64,000 bases of DNA from Streptomyces katrae (GCF_002028425.1 NZ_CP020042.1:2914001-2978000), one strand, 5' to 3'; counted from the first letter of the stretch, positions 1-8,956 are shown. The notes: generated by a model from the letters alone, not told the origin. Translations and numbers: made by a program.

Positions 1-398
1 CGGAACCGGTGCCGTCGCCGCCGGCCGGGTCCGTGCCGCCCTCGGCCCCGCCCTCGCCGTCCGCACCGGGTTCCTCGTCACCGCCGGTCTCCCCCTCCGC
101 GCCCGCGCGGTCGAAGTCCGCCCCGCCGGCCGGGCAGCAGCGCCCGGTCCAGGAGGCCGGCGGGCAGGGCGGGTCCGGGAACGTGAAGGGGTACTCGGTC
201 TCGGGCGGCCGGGTGGTCTTCGACCTCGGCACCTCCTCCGCCGCCCTGGTCTCGGCGACCCCGGAGGCGGGGTGGCGGGTGCAGGTGTGGAAGCAGGACT
301 TCTGGATCCGGGTCACGTTCACCCGTGACGGCCGCGAGGTGTCGGTGTTCTGCACCTGGCACGACCACCCGCCGACGGTGGAGACCGTCGACCCGTAG
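1..398 (+). CDS. C-terminal part of a proline/serine-rich, probably secreted protein
   Basis: The frame is open at the left window edge and stops with TAG at 396-398, so only the C-terminal ~130 residues are visible. The first ~60 residues are a Pro/Ser/Ala-rich low-complexity linker. The last ~70 residues look like a compact beta-rich domain with several Trp and one Cys near the end. Low-complexity linkers next to small globular domains are common in Streptomyces lipoproteins and anti-sigma-like membrane proteins, but no family is recognised. The start lies outside the window, so a signal peptide or lipobox cannot be checked. Confidence 0.6.
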   Translation, partial: EPVPSPPAGSVPPSAPPSPSAPGSSSPPVSPSAPARSKSAPPAGQQRPVQEAGGQGGSGNVKGYSVSGGRVVFDLGTSSAALVSATPEAGWRVQVWKQDFWIRVTFTRDGREVSVFCTWHDHPPTVETVDP

Positions 399-424
399 CC
401 CCGCCCGGCCCGGCCTGACCTGGC

Positions 425-1321
425 CTAGCGGAACACCGAGGCCGGCGGCTGCGGCGAGGCGGTCGCCGAGGCGTCGGAGACGGGGGGCGCTCCGCCGGTG
501 AAGTCCGTCAGGGCCCGGCCGTGTTCCACCCGGCCCGGGTGCGGGTCGCTCGCCACGCGGCGGGTGAACTCCGCGACCGGCAGCTCCCGGTCGGAGGCCA
601 CGAGCACCGCATTGCCGAAACGTTTCCCCCGCCAGACGACGGGATCCGCGGCCAACGCCAGCCGCTCGAAGCGGGAGGCGGCGGTGGCCACCTGGCCCCG
701 CAGGTGCGCCAGTGGGGGCCCGTCGGCGAGGTTGGCCACGTACCACCCGGTGGGCGACAGCGCCCGGCGCACGTCGTCCAGGAACTCGGCGCTGGTCAGG
801 TGCGCCGGGGTGCGGGCCCCGCTGAACACGTCCGCTATGACCAGGTCCGCCCAGCCGTCCGGGACCTTCGCCAGCCCCGCCCGGGCGTCGACCGCCCGGA
901 CCCGGACCCGCGCCTGCGGGTCGAGCGGCAGGTGTTCCCGTACGAAGGCCACCAGGGCGGCGTCGACCTCCACGACCTGCTGCGCGGAGCGGGGGCGCGC
1001 GGCGGCCGTGTAGCGGGCCAGGGTGAAGGCGCCGCCGCCCAGGTGCACCACGTTCAGGGGCTGCCGGGCGGGGGCGATGAGGTCGATCAGGTGGCCGATG
1101 CGGCGCTGGTAGGCGAAGTCCAGGTGCCCGGGGTCGTCCAGGTCGACGTGGGACTGCGGGGCCCCGTCGATCAGCAGGGTCCAGGCGCGGGCGCGCTCGC
1201 GGTCCGGGGACAGCTCGGCCAGACCGCCGCCCACCTGCCCGGTGACCGGCTCGGCGGCACCCCGCCGGGCCGCCGCGTCGCGGTTCCTGCCCTTGTCCCT
1301 GCCCGTACCCTTGCCTGCCAC
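425..1321 (-). CDS. Spermidine synthase-like methyltransferase-fold protein
   Basis: About 298 residues from a GTG start. The central Rossmann-like domain has a glycine-rich SAM/dcSAM-binding loop (HLGGGAF, about residue 93), an acidic strand end (VVEVD) and a further acidic residue in RAVDARAGL. This order is typical of the polyamine aminopropyltransferase/spermidine synthase fold used by many stand-alone actinobacterial proteins. The N-terminus is Lys/Arg/Gly-rich and the C-terminus is low complexity. The true polyamine substrate is doubtful, because most actinobacterial members of this group are not proven spermidine synthases. It converges with the partial gene on its left. Confidence 0.75.
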   Translation of the reverse strand: MAGKGTGRDKGRNRDAAARRGAAEPVTGQVGGGLAELSPDRERARAWTLLIDGAPQSHVDLDDPGHLDFAYQRRIGHLIDLIAPARQPLNVVHLGGGAFTLARYTAAARPRSAQQVVEVDAALVAFVREHLPLDPQARVRVRAVDARAGLAKVPDGWADLVIADVFSGARTPAHLTSAEFLDDVRRALSPTGWYVANLADGPPLAHLRGQVATAASRFERLALAADPVVWRGKRFGNAVLVASDRELPVAEFTRRVASDPHPGRVEHGRALTDFTGGAPPVSDASATASPQPPASVFR

Positions 1322-1346
1322 GCCCCCATTATCGCTGGCCAGAGCT

Positions 1347-1886
1347 TCACCGGCAGTTGTCGGCCGCCTCGATCAGCCGGGCCGCCTCGCCGAGCGCCGC
1401 CCGCAGCACCTCCGGATCGGTGACCGGCCCCACCGCCTCCGGCGGCAGCAGCCAGCCCGTACCGCCCGCGGGGGGCGCGGCGGCCAGGTCGCCGAAGCGC
1501 ATCCCGCGCCCGTTGGTCTGCGTACAGGCACTGCCCGGCAGGTCCCAGGCATCGGCGGTGCCGGGCGGGACGAGGAAGCCGAGGGTGTCGCCGGAGCAGT
1601 CGTGCAGGACCGGACCGACCGCGGGCACGGCCTGCCCGGCGCCCCGGCGGATGATGTCCACGGCCTCCAGCCCCTGCCGGACCGAGACCGTCACCAGGTC
1701 CGGCGCCGGGAAGGGGACCGGGACCGGGGCCGGCGCCGGGGCCGGGGCGGTAAGGGGGGTCGCGCCGGCCTCGGGCGCGGTGTTCATACCAATGCTGTCC
1801 ATGCCGGCCTCCACCAAGGGGAACCCCTCCTCGATCCGTATCCGCATGGGTTCAACGCCGCGAAGCGTCAACAGGTGCGGCGGCAA
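1347..1886 (-). CDS. Hypothetical protein, divergent from the HTH/TPR regulator
   Basis: Up to 179 residues. A second possible start is Met14. The N-terminal third is Pro/Ala-rich. The rest carries two conserved-looking blocks: DLVTVSVRQGLEAVDIIRR and a Cys-containing segment (HDCSGDTLGFLVPPGTADAW). Similar short proteins are often labelled bifunctional DNA primase/polymerase-like in Streptomyces, but no catalytic aspartates of a primase are evident here, so that name is not adopted. The gene is divergently placed to the regulator at 2040 with about 150 bp between, a common arrangement for developmental regulators and their small partners. Confidence 0.6.
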   Translation of the reverse strand: MPPHLLTLRGVEPMRIRIEEGFPLVEAGMDSIGMNTAPEAGATPLTAPAPAPAPVPVPFPAPDLVTVSVRQGLEAVDIIRRGAGQAVPAVGPVLHDCSGDTLGFLVPPGTADAWDLPGSACTQTNGRGMRFGDLAAAPPAGGTGWLLPPEAVGPVTDPEVLRAALGEAARLIEAADNCR

Positions 1887-2039
1887 GACGCCGCAAAGGA
1901 TGGCAGTTCATGGCGGATCGCGGGTGAGATATCCGTTTTGTAGCCAAACACCGCATGAGGCCCCCCTCGCTGGCGGTACGTTCATGCGCGCCGGAGCACC
2001 CGACTCCGGGGCGAGCGTGTCCAGAGAGGCAGAGCGTCC

Positions 2040-3368
2040 ATGGCGGCGTCACCCCACTCACCCAACTCCAGCTTCCGCCGGCTGCGCGGAGCGCACTCCC
2101 CCGCCGAGTTCGCGGCCATGGTGCGCCGGGCCGCACGGGAGATCGGCGAAACGGTTTCCTGCGACGCCCGCTACATCGGCCGCGTCGAATCGGGCGAGAT
2201 CCGCTGCCCCAACTACGCCTACGAGCGGGTCTTCCTCCATATGTTCCCCGGCCGCACCCTGGCCGACCTGGGCTTCTCCCCCCGCGAGGCGGTCCGCGGG
2301 CGGGCCGCGCAGCGCGCCTTGCCCACCCCGCCCGTCTTCACCCACCTCATCCACCGTTCCAAGGAGAGCGACGTGCTGCGCCGCGCGTTCATGGCGAGCG
2401 GCTCCGCGACCGTGGCGGCCGCGACGCTCGGCCTCACCCTGCTCGGCGACAGCCGCCGCATCCCCTCCCGGGCCGGCGAGGCCGAGGCCGCCGCCGTCGA
2501 GGACGCCGTGCGCCAGATCCGGCTGCTGGACGACCGGCACGGCGCCGACGCCCTCTACCGGCGGGCCGCCCAGCCCCTGCGCACCGCCTACGCCCTGCTC
2601 GACGCGGGAGCCACCCGGCAGTCCACGGAGGACCGGCTGCACGCGGGCGCCGGGGAGCTGGCCGTCTCGGTGGGCTGGCTGGCCCACGACTCCGGCCGCT
2701 TCGAGGACGCCCGCTCGCACTACGCCGAGGCCCTGGCCACCGCCCGGGTCGCGGGGGACGCGGGTCTGGAGGCGCACGCGTTCAGCAACATGGCCTTCCT
2801 GGCCCGGGACTGCGGCCGCCCCCGCGAGTCGGTACGGGCCGCCCAGGCGGGCCGGCGGGCGGCCCGCTCGCTGGGCTCGCCCCGGCTGCTGTCGCTGCTG
2901 GCGCTGCGGGAGGCGGGCGGCTGGTCGGGGCTCGGGGACCGCAGGGCCTGCGAGGAGGCGCTGACGCGGGCGCACACCGAGTTCGCGCGGGGGGCGTGCG
3001 CCGCCGACCCGGAGTGGATGTCCTTCTTCGGCGAGGCCGAGCTGGAGTCCCTGGAGTCCCGCTGCTGGGCGGCGCTCGGGGAACACGCCCGCGCGGCGCG
3101 GCACGCCCGCCGGGCGGCCGACCTCCAGGACCCGCACTTCGCGCGGAACGTGGCCCTCTACACCGCCGAGCTCGCCGACGACCTGGCCCGCGCAGGGGCG
3201 CCCGACGAGGCCGCCTGGGCGGGCGGGCGGGTGCTCGACCTGCTCGCGGAGGTCCAGTCGACCCGGATCCGCGCCATGCTGGCGGGCACCGCCCGCACCC
3301 TGGTCCCGCACCAGCGCTCCCCACGCGTCGGCACCTTCCTGACCCGCCACGCCCAGGCACAGGCGTAG
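2040..3368 (+). CDS. Helix-turn-helix regulator with TPR-like helical repeats
   Basis: A protein of 442 residues from ATG at 2040. Residues ~20-75 form an XRE-like DNA-binding region (RRAAREIGE, then RYIGRVESGEIRCP, the recognition-helix pattern of Cro/C1-type domains). A short Ala/Gly-rich hydrophobic segment follows near residue 120 (MASGSATVAAATLGLTLLG). The remaining ~300 residues are all-helical and Ala/Arg/Glu-rich, with repeated A-x-Y/H-x-A-A motifs as in tetratricopeptide repeats. This architecture is typical of Streptomyces regulators of development and antibiotic production (NsdA/NsdB-type), but orthology is not shown here. It probably binds DNA in the cytoplasm with the repeats sensing a protein or peptide. 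Confidence 0.75.
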   Translation: MAASPHSPNSSFRRLRGAHSPAEFAAMVRRAAREIGETVSCDARYIGRVESGEIRCPNYAYERVFLHMFPGRTLADLGFSPREAVRGRAAQRALPTPPVFTHLIHRSKESDVLRRAFMASGSATVAAATLGLTLLGDSRRIPSRAGEAEAAAVEDAVRQIRLLDDRHGADALYRRAAQPLRTAYALLDAGATRQSTEDRLHAGAGELAVSVGWLAHDSGRFEDARSHYAEALATARVAGDAGLEAHAFSNMAFLARDCGRPRESVRAAQAGRRAARSLGSPRLLSLLALREAGGWSGLGDRRACEEALTRAHTEFARGACAADPEWMSFFGEAELESLESRCWAALGEHARAARHARRAADLQDPHFARNVALYTAELADDLARAGAPDEAAWAGGRVLDLLAEVQSTRIRAMLAGTARTLVPHQRSPRVGTFLTRHAQAQA

Positions 3369-3399
3369 ACGCGGGGCCGGGCCCGGGCCGGGCGCAGGC

Positions 3400-3459
3400 A
3401 CAGGCCGAGGTCCGGACGCAGGCCCGGACACAGGCCGAGGCCCGGGCGCAGGCCCGGGC
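3400..3459. repeat. Tandem 30-bp direct repeat between convergent genes
   Basis: Two imperfect 30-bp copies (3400-3429 and 3430-3459), each starting ACAGGCCGAGG and ending in CAGGCCCGG-type sequence. They lie between the stop of the regulator and the stop of the phosphatase. They could fold as a GC-rich transcription barrier, but no clear terminator stem is formed. Confidence 0.5.
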
Positions 3460-3477
3460 GGGACGGTCGGCCGGGGG

Positions 3478-4074
3478 CTACCCGTCCAGGTGCCCCGTGT
3501 CGTTCCAGCGCTCCAGGGCCGGCGCCCCGTACGCCCAGCCCAGGACCGACAAGGAGGTCGGGTCCAGGCGGATGCGCGCGCCGAAGGAGGCCTCGAAACC
3601 CAGCCAGCGGGCGGCGAGGGTGCGCAGGACGTGCCCGTGCGCGAAGACCAGGACGTCCCGCTCGGCCGAGCGCGCCCAGGTGACCACCTCGTCCGCGCGG
3701 GCGGCGACGTCGGCGACGGCCTCCCCGCCGGGCACCCCGTCGCGCCAGATCAGCCAGCCCGGCCGGACCGCCTGGATCTCGGCCGGGGTCATCCCCTCGT
3801 AGTCGCCGTAGTCCCACTCCATGAGGGTGTCCCACGGCTCGGCCTGCGCCCCGAAGCCCGCCAGGTCACAGCTCTCGCTCGCCCGGACCAGCGGACTGGT
3901 GCGCACCTCCAGGCCGCGCAGCGAGCTCCAGGGCTCGCCGGCGAGCCGCTCGCCCAGCCGCTTCGCCCCCTGCCTGCCCTCCTCCAGCAGGGGCACGTCC
4001 GTGCGCCCGGTGTGCTTGCCGAGCAGGGACCATGCCGTCTGGCCGTGGCGGGCCAGCAGGATGCGCGGGGCCAT
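3478..4074 (-). CDS. Histidine phosphatase family protein (phosphoglycerate mutase-like)
   Basis: 198 residues. The N-terminus has the diagnostic RHG motif ([10 protein letters not shown], His10 being the phospho-acceptor), followed by a GRTDVPL segment and a later [16 protein letters not shown] block that supplies the second catalytic histidine. The length fits small branch-1 histidine phosphatases such as broad-specificity phosphatases or acid phosphatases. The ATG at 4074 has a GGGAGAA ribosome-binding site a few bases upstream. The substrate cannot be told from sequence. It stands alone, convergent with the regulator on its left. Confidence 0.85.
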   Translation of the reverse strand: MAPRILLARHGQTAWSLLGKHTGRTDVPLLEEGRQGAKRLGERLAGEPWSSLRGLEVRTSPLVRASESCDLAGFGAQAEPWDTLMEWDYGDYEGMTPAEIQAVRPGWLIWRDGVPGGEAVADVAARADEVVTWARSAERDVLVFAHGHVLRTLAARWLGFEASFGARIRLDPTSLSVLGWAYGAPALERWNDTGHLDG

Positions 4075-4276
4075 CAGCGTTTCTCCCGGTCCGTGGTGGT
4101 TCGCCCTGGCATGCGCGAATCCGTCGTCCCACCATCATCGCCGACGAGAACGGGGGGCGACTCCGCCCGCCCGGCGATGGCCCGGTTCCGCGCGTACGGC
4201 CGGCCGCGACGGCGAGAACCGGTCCGTTTCGGCCGTAGGTCCACGATTGTCAGTGGCGGATGGGACACTTCCGCCC

Positions 4277-5446
4277 GTGAGCTCCTACCCGCCCAGCGGC
4301 CCGCCCCAGACGACGACACTGCGGCAGCGGCTCGCTGACCTGCGCGGCCCCGCCGTGCCGCCCCGTCCGCTCGACGCCCGGGCGCTCGCCGCGCTCGCCG
4401 CGAACCCGGGCTGCGGCAGACGGGCGCTCCTCGACGGCGCCGGAGTGGACAAGACGGCCCTGGCCGCGGCCCTCGGCACACCGGCGGCTTTCGGCCAGTC
4501 GCAGTTCGCGATCATCCGCGGGAACTCCTTCGAGGCCAAGGTCAAGGGCGACGGCGGAGCCGAACTGCTGCGCCTGGTGCACGCCCGCCTCGGCGCAGGG
4601 GCCGAGCCGCCCGGGTCCGGCGCCCGTGTGCCCGACCTCACCGCCGCCGGACCGGAGGGCCGGGCCGCCCGGACCGCGCTGGCCCTGCGCGAGGCCACCG
4701 CCGCGCGGACGTGGACCCTGCTGGACCATCCGATGCTGGCCCTGGAGGTGGCGGGCACCCCCGCCTACCTGGAACCGGACGCCGTCGTGGTGCACCCCGA
4801 CGGCCGCTGGACCGTCGTGGAGATCAAGTCGTTCCCGATGATCGACGGAGCCGCCGACGCCGCGAAGGTGGGCGCCGCCGCCCGGCAGGCCGCCGTCTAC
4901 GTGCTGGCCCTGGAGCAGACCGCCGCGAAGCTGTCCGGGGCCGAGGTGGACCACCGGATCCTGCTGGTCTGCCCCAAGGACTTCTCCAACCTGCCCACCG
5001 CCGAACCCGTGGACGTCCGCCGCGAACGGGCCGTCACCCGCCGCCAGCTGGAGCGGCTGACCCGGATCGAGGACCTGGCCGCCGGCCTGCCCGACGGGCT
5101 CTGCTTCGACCCCGCCCGCCCCGCCGAGGAACTGACCGAGGCCGTCGCCGCGGTCTCCGCCGCCTACGCCCCCGAGTGCCTGGCCGCCTGCGAGCTGGCC
5201 TTCCACTGCCGCGAGCGCTCCCGCGCCGCCGGGGAGCCCGCCGCGCTCGGCCGGTCCGTACGCGGTGAGCTGGGCGGGCTGGCCGGCGTCGAGGAAGCCC
5301 TCGCGGCCGCCTCCGGCGCGGGCCCCGACGGCGACCCCACCGCGGACGCGCTGCGCCGGGCGGCCCGGCTGCGCGCCGAAGCCCTGGAGCAGGCCGCCGC
5401 CCGCCCCCCGTACCAGGCCCCGGAGACCCCCGAATGCCCCTGCTGA
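4277..5446 (+). CDS. RecB/Cas4/AddB-type PD-(D/E)XK nuclease with predicted Fe-S cysteines
   Basis: About 389 residues from the GTG at 4277 (GTG 4253 is an alternative). The nuclease core is visible: Asp168 (LEPDAVVV), then Glu182-x-Lys184 (TVVEIKSF), and a downstream Gln204-x3-Tyr208 (RQAAVY), the RecB-family QxxxY motif. One Cys sits before the nuclease domain (NPGCGRRAL, Cys46) and three cluster after it (Cys301, Cys305, Cys311 in ECLAACELAFHCRE). One upstream plus three downstream cysteines is the layout that binds a 4Fe-4S cluster in AddB, Cas4 and Dna2. It overlaps the next gene by 13 bp, so it probably acts with the following unknown protein and helicase on DNA ends. Confidence 0.7.
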   Translation: MSSYPPSGPPQTTTLRQRLADLRGPAVPPRPLDARALAALAANPGCGRRALLDGAGVDKTALAAALGTPAAFGQSQFAIIRGNSFEAKVKGDGGAELLRLVHARLGAGAEPPGSGARVPDLTAAGPEGRAARTALALREATAARTWTLLDHPMLALEVAGTPAYLEPDAVVVHPDGRWTVVEIKSFPMIDGAADAAKVGAAARQAAVYVLALEQTAAKLSGAEVDHRILLVCPKDFSNLPTAEPVDVRRERAVTRRQLERLTRIEDLAAGLPDGLCFDPARPAEELTEAVAAVSAAYAPECLAACELAFHCRERSRAAGEPAALGRSVRGELGGLAGVEEALAAASGAGPDGDPTADALRRAARLRAEALEQAAARPPYQAPETPECPC

Positions 5447-7005
5447 GCACCCTCGCCCGGCTGGAGGCGGTCCGCGCGGGCCGCGCCCGGCCGCTGGCGA
5501 CCGTACGCCACCGCCACCTGGGCGCCGAGCCGCTGGTCCTCGTACCGCTGACCACCGCCGGTGAGGCCGGGGCCCCGCTCGGGGCGATGCTGGGCACCGA
5601 CCGGAACGAGCCGCGGATCCTCGTCATACCGCAGCCCCGCGACCGGGACCTGCGCTGGGAGTTCCTCGGCGAGCTGGCACGGCTGCTGATGCCCTACATC
5701 GAGGCCTACGAGGACGTCGTCGAGCCCGCCGAGCGGTCCGAGACCGACCCGGAGACCGGCCGCAGGACCAAGGTCGAGGCCGAACTGTGCGTGGACGCGC
5801 CGCAGATCGTCGTACCGAGCCGGGCAGGCATCGAGTACGTACGGCTGCTGGGCCGCTCGATGCGGTTCCGCCGGACCGCCGAGGAGGACCCCGAGAACCC
5901 GTACCCGGCGCCCTCCCGGGTCCCGCTGCTGGGCCGCTGGCTCACCCACCTCGCCGAACGCTCCCGGGTGCCCGGCTCCTCCATGCTGCTGGCCGCCACC
6001 GACCTGCTCTCCCGGCACTGGGCGACCGGCCAGAGCAGCCTGGAGGACCAGCACCTGGGCTCCCTGCTGGCCTGGATCGCCCCGCCCGAGGGCGTCCGCG
6101 GCGCCGAGTGGGCGCTGCGGATGGAGCTCGGCCGGGACCAGGACGGACAGTTGCTGTGCCCGCCGGCCGGCCCGGCCACCGACCCCGCCTTCGACAACCG
6201 GCTGCTGGCCCCGGCGATCGCGAAGTTCGACGCGGCGCGCGCGGCGGGCGAGCCCCGCGACGGGGACACCGCGCGGCTCGCCGAGCGGGCGGTCCGGCGG
6301 CTGGTGCTGGGGCAGATGGAGAACACCTGGTGGCAGACGTGGGAGGCGATCGACCTGCTGCGCACCCTGCCGCCCGGCGAGCGGACCGAGGAGCGCTGGA
6401 CCCGCGACCGCTGGTCCTTCACCGGCCACCGCGACCGGGTCCGCGCGGGCGAACCGCCGCAGCCGCGCCGCGACGACGCGGTGACGGCGGCCCAGAAGCT
6501 CGCCACGCGGGAGACCGAACAGGTGCGCCTCGACGCCCAGGAGGCCCTGGACGACCCCCTCGTCATGGCGGAGCGGCGGTTCGCGGGCGAGGCCTTCGCC
6601 GGTGAGGTCACCGAGGTGACGATGGAGTGGACCGAGGGCAAGCGGCCCCGCCCGCGCCCGCTGCTGACGGTGGCCACCGACGACCGGCCGCAGCTCGCGG
6701 ACGAAGGCGGCGGCAAGGTGTTCCGCTCCCTGGACGGCCGCCAGCAGGCCTTCGAGTTCGTCGGCCGCGCGGAGGACGGCCGGCTGCTGCTGCGGGTCCT
6801 CGACAAGATGGGCGCGGGCCGGGAACCGGCGGCGGGCTCGGTGCCGGAGAAGGGCGACCGGGTGTGCTGGACCCTGTTCGAGCACGACGCGCGCGGCGGA
6901 CCGAAGCTGCCCGACCCGGAGAACACCCCGTGGACGCACGGCGGCCCGCCGGGATCCGCGACCGCCCCCGCCCTGGACGCCGTGACCGACGAGGACCTCC
7001 TGTGA
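5434..7005 (+). CDS. Unknown protein between the Fe-S nuclease and the SF1 helicase
   Basis: 523 residues from ATG 5434, with a GGAGA site upstream inside the nuclease gene. No domain is recognised. The sequence is charged, soluble-looking and mostly alpha/beta without membrane segments. Several blocks look conserved, including a Trp-rich central part (LLGRWLTHLAERSR) and a C-terminal ~110 residues rich in short beta-like strands (VTEVTMEWTEGKRP) that could be an OB-like or SH3-like fold. Its stop codon overlaps the helicase start by 4 bp (GTGA), so translation of all three genes is probably coupled. By position it is a likely scaffold or DNA-binding subunit of a nuclease-helicase complex. 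This function is inference. Confidence 0.65.
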   Translation: MPLLSTLARLEAVRAGRARPLATVRHRHLGAEPLVLVPLTTAGEAGAPLGAMLGTDRNEPRILVIPQPRDRDLRWEFLGELARLLMPYIEAYEDVVEPAERSETDPETGRRTKVEAELCVDAPQIVVPSRAGIEYVRLLGRSMRFRRTAEEDPENPYPAPSRVPLLGRWLTHLAERSRVPGSSMLLAATDLLSRHWATGQSSLEDQHLGSLLAWIAPPEGVRGAEWALRMELGRDQDGQLLCPPAGPATDPAFDNRLLAPAIAKFDAARAAGEPRDGDTARLAERAVRRLVLGQMENTWWQTWEAIDLLRTLPPGERTEERWTRDRWSFTGHRDRVRAGEPPQPRRDDAVTAAQKLATRETEQVRLDAQEALDDPLVMAERRFAGEAFAGEVTEVTMEWTEGKRPRPRPLLTVATDDRPQLADEGGGKVFRSLDGRQQAFEFVGRAEDGRLLLRVLDKMGAGREPAAGSVPEKGDRVCWTLFEHDARGGPKLPDPENTPWTHGGPPGSATAPALDAVTDEDLL

Positions 7006-8333
7006 CCACCGCCTTCGACCCGGGCGCGGCCGCCGACCGGGCGACCGCCGCCATCCTCCACGACACCCTGCACGGCACCGAGCGGGGCGTGGTCGTCGAC
7101 TCCCCGCCCGGGGCCGGCAAGTCGACGCTGGTGGTGCGCGCGGCCCGGGAGCTGGCCGCCGCCGGGCGCCGGCTGATGGTGGTCGCGCAGACCAACGCGC
7201 AGGTCGACGACCTGGTGCTGCGGCTCGCCGAGAAGGACCCGGAGCTGAAGGTCGGCCGACTGCACAGCAGCGACGCCGACGCCTACGACCCGGCCCTGCG
7301 CGACCTGCCGTCGGTCACCCTCTCCGCCAGACCGGCCGACCTGGCCGAACTGCCCGTCACCATCTCCACGGCCGCGAAGTGGGCTTACGTGAAGGCGGAG
7401 CCCTGGGAGCACGCGATCGTGGACGAGGCGTACCAGATGCGCTCCGACGCGCTGCTCGCCGTGGCCGGGCTGTTCGAGCGGGCCCTGTTCGTGGGCGACC
7501 CGGGGCAGCTGGACCCGTTCAGCGTGGTCGGCGCGGAGCAGTGGGCCGGGCTGTCCTACGACCCCTCCGCCTCGGCGGTGAGCACCCTCCTCGCCCACAA
7601 TCCCCAACTGCCGCAGCACCGGCTCCCGGTGTCGTGGCGGCTCCCGGCGACGGCCGCGCCGCTGGTCTCGCGCGCCTTCTACCCGTACTCGCAGTTCCGC
7701 AGCGGCACCGGCCCGGGCGAGCGGCGGCTCGCGTACGGGGTCCCGTCGGACGGCTCCGGCCCGGACCGGGTCCTGGACGAGGCGGCCGAGGCGGGCTGGG
7801 GCCTGCTGGAGCTCCCCGCCCGGCACACCCCGCGCACCGACCCGGAGGCGGTGGGGGCGGTGGCCCTGGTGGTCCGCCGCGCCCTGGACCGCGGGGCGGT
7901 CACCTCGGACGAGCGCTCCCCGGCCCCCGCGCCCCTGACCGCGTCCCGCATCGCGGTGGGCACCGCGCACCGCGACCAGGCGGCGGCGGTCCGCACGGCT
8001 CTGGGCGCCCTCGGCGTCACGAGCGTCACGGTGGACACTGCGAACCGCCTCCAGGGCCGCGAGTACGACCTCACGGTGGTCCTCCACCCCCTGTCGGGCC
8101 GCCCCGACGCGACCGCCTTCCACCTGGAGACGGGCCGCCTCTGCGTCCTGGCTTCCCGCCACCGGCACGCCTGCGTGGTGGTGGCCCGGGCGGGCATCGC
8201 GGAACTCCTGGACGACCACCCGTCCACGGAACCGGTCCAGCTGGGCGCGACGATCAAGTTCCCGGACGGCTGGGAGGCCAACCACTCGGTCCTGTCCCAC
8301 CTCGCCGAACACCGCGTGGCCTGGCGGCCGTAG
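7002..8333 (+). CDS. SF1 DNA helicase (UPF1/Dna2-like)
   Basis: 443 residues from GTG 7002. The helicase motifs appear in order: Walker A (SPPGAGKST, about residue 34), motif Ia-like (VVAQTNAQVDDL), Walker B (AIVDEAYQM), motif III (FVGDPGQLDPF), motif IV-like, motif V (TANRLQGREYDLTVV) and motif VI (CVLASRHRHACVVV). This pattern matches superfamily 1 helicases of the UPF1/Dna2 group rather than UvrD. It lacks a fused nuclease, but a Fe-S RecB-type nuclease is the first gene of the same operon. Together they resemble Dna2 split into separate polypeptides. The likely role is in DNA-end processing or repair, with defence as a less certain option. Confidence 0.8.
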   Translation: MTTAFDPGAAADRATAAILHDTLHGTERGVVVDSPPGAGKSTLVVRAARELAAAGRRLMVVAQTNAQVDDLVLRLAEKDPELKVGRLHSSDADAYDPALRDLPSVTLSARPADLAELPVTISTAAKWAYVKAEPWEHAIVDEAYQMRSDALLAVAGLFERALFVGDPGQLDPFSVVGAEQWAGLSYDPSASAVSTLLAHNPQLPQHRLPVSWRLPATAAPLVSRAFYPYSQFRSGTGPGERRLAYGVPSDGSGPDRVLDEAAEAGWGLLELPARHTPRTDPEAVGAVALVVRRALDRGAVTSDERSPAPAPLTASRIAVGTAHRDQAAAVRTALGALGVTSVTVDTANRLQGREYDLTVVLHPLSGRPDATAFHLETGRLCVLASRHRHACVVVARAGIAELLDDHPSTEPVQLGATIKFPDGWEANHSVLSHLAEHRVAWRP

Positions 8334-8337
8334 GCGC

Positions 8338-8820
8338 CTACTTGCGGGTGGCGCCGAAGTTCCGGCGGAGGGTTTCGCCGACCTCGGCGAAGGTGCGCAG
8401 CTGATCGGGCGTCAGGATGTCGATCAGGTGGCGGCGTACGGATGCGACGTGGCGCGGGGCCGCCTCGGTGATCGCGTCCACCCCGGCGCCGGTGAGCACC
8501 ACTTCCGCGCCCCGGCCGTCGGAGGCGACCTCCTCGCGGCGCACCAGGCCGCGCTGTTCCATGCGGGTGAGCTGATGGGACAGCCGGCTGCGGGACCAGC
8601 TCATCAGGCAGGCGAGCGCGGTGATGCGCATGCGGTGGCCGTCGGTGGAGCCGAGCACCGACAGGACGTCGTAGTCGGCTTCGGAGAGCGCGCTGTCCTG
8701 CTGGAGGTCGCGGGCGATCTCGGCGTTGACGAGGGGGAACATCCGACGCCAGGCGTACCAGGCGTCCTGCTCGGACTCGGTGAGCCAGCGGGGGTGGGCG
8801 GACTCGGGCACTTCGGTCAT
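8338..8820 (-). CDS. MarR-family transcriptional regulator
   Basis: 160 residues. A winged helix-turn-helix of the MarR type is clear: LSEADYDVLSVLGS, then the recognition helix SRSRLSHQLTRMEQRGLVRRE and a wing ending in VVLTGAGVDAI. Such proteins are dimeric repressors that usually control a divergent gene. Here the divergent gene is the FMN reductase at 8957, and the intergenic region contains three copies of a TGACAC-type sequence. The stop is only 5 bp from the stop of the convergent helicase gene. Confidence 0.9.
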   Translation of the reverse strand: MTEVPESAHPRWLTESEQDAWYAWRRMFPLVNAEIARDLQQDSALSEADYDVLSVLGSTDGHRMRITALACLMSWSRSRLSHQLTRMEQRGLVRREEVASDGRGAEVVLTGAGVDAITEAAPRHVASVRRHLIDILTPDQLRTFAEVGETLRRNFGATRK

Positions 8821-8842
8821 GGGAGCAGACTAACCAGTTTGG

Positions 8843-8904
8843 TGACACATCACCTACCTAGTTGACACATCACGCACCGTCGAGTTGTCTATATGACACG
8901 TCAA
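8843..8904. promoter_or_regulatory. Candidate MarR operator: three direct copies of TGACACATCAC-like sequence
   Basis: TGACACATCAC occurs at 8843-8853 and 8863-8873, exactly 20 bp apart (two helical turns, same DNA face). A third copy with two changes (TGACACGTCAA) lies at 8894-8904 within a GTTG...CAAC dyad. All lie between the divergent MarR gene and the FMN reductase, where such a repressor would act. No biochemical support is visible in sequence. Confidence 0.55.
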
Positions 8905-8956
8905 CAACAAGACTCCGTGCGCACCATCACCTCCGCACCGAACGGGAGTTCACGTC

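Noticed and set aside
5164..8312. Long antisense frames opposite the nuclease-helicase operon
   Set aside because: They are composition artefacts of GC-rich codons (Arg/Ala/Gly-rich, no domain), while the plus strand has clear motifs.
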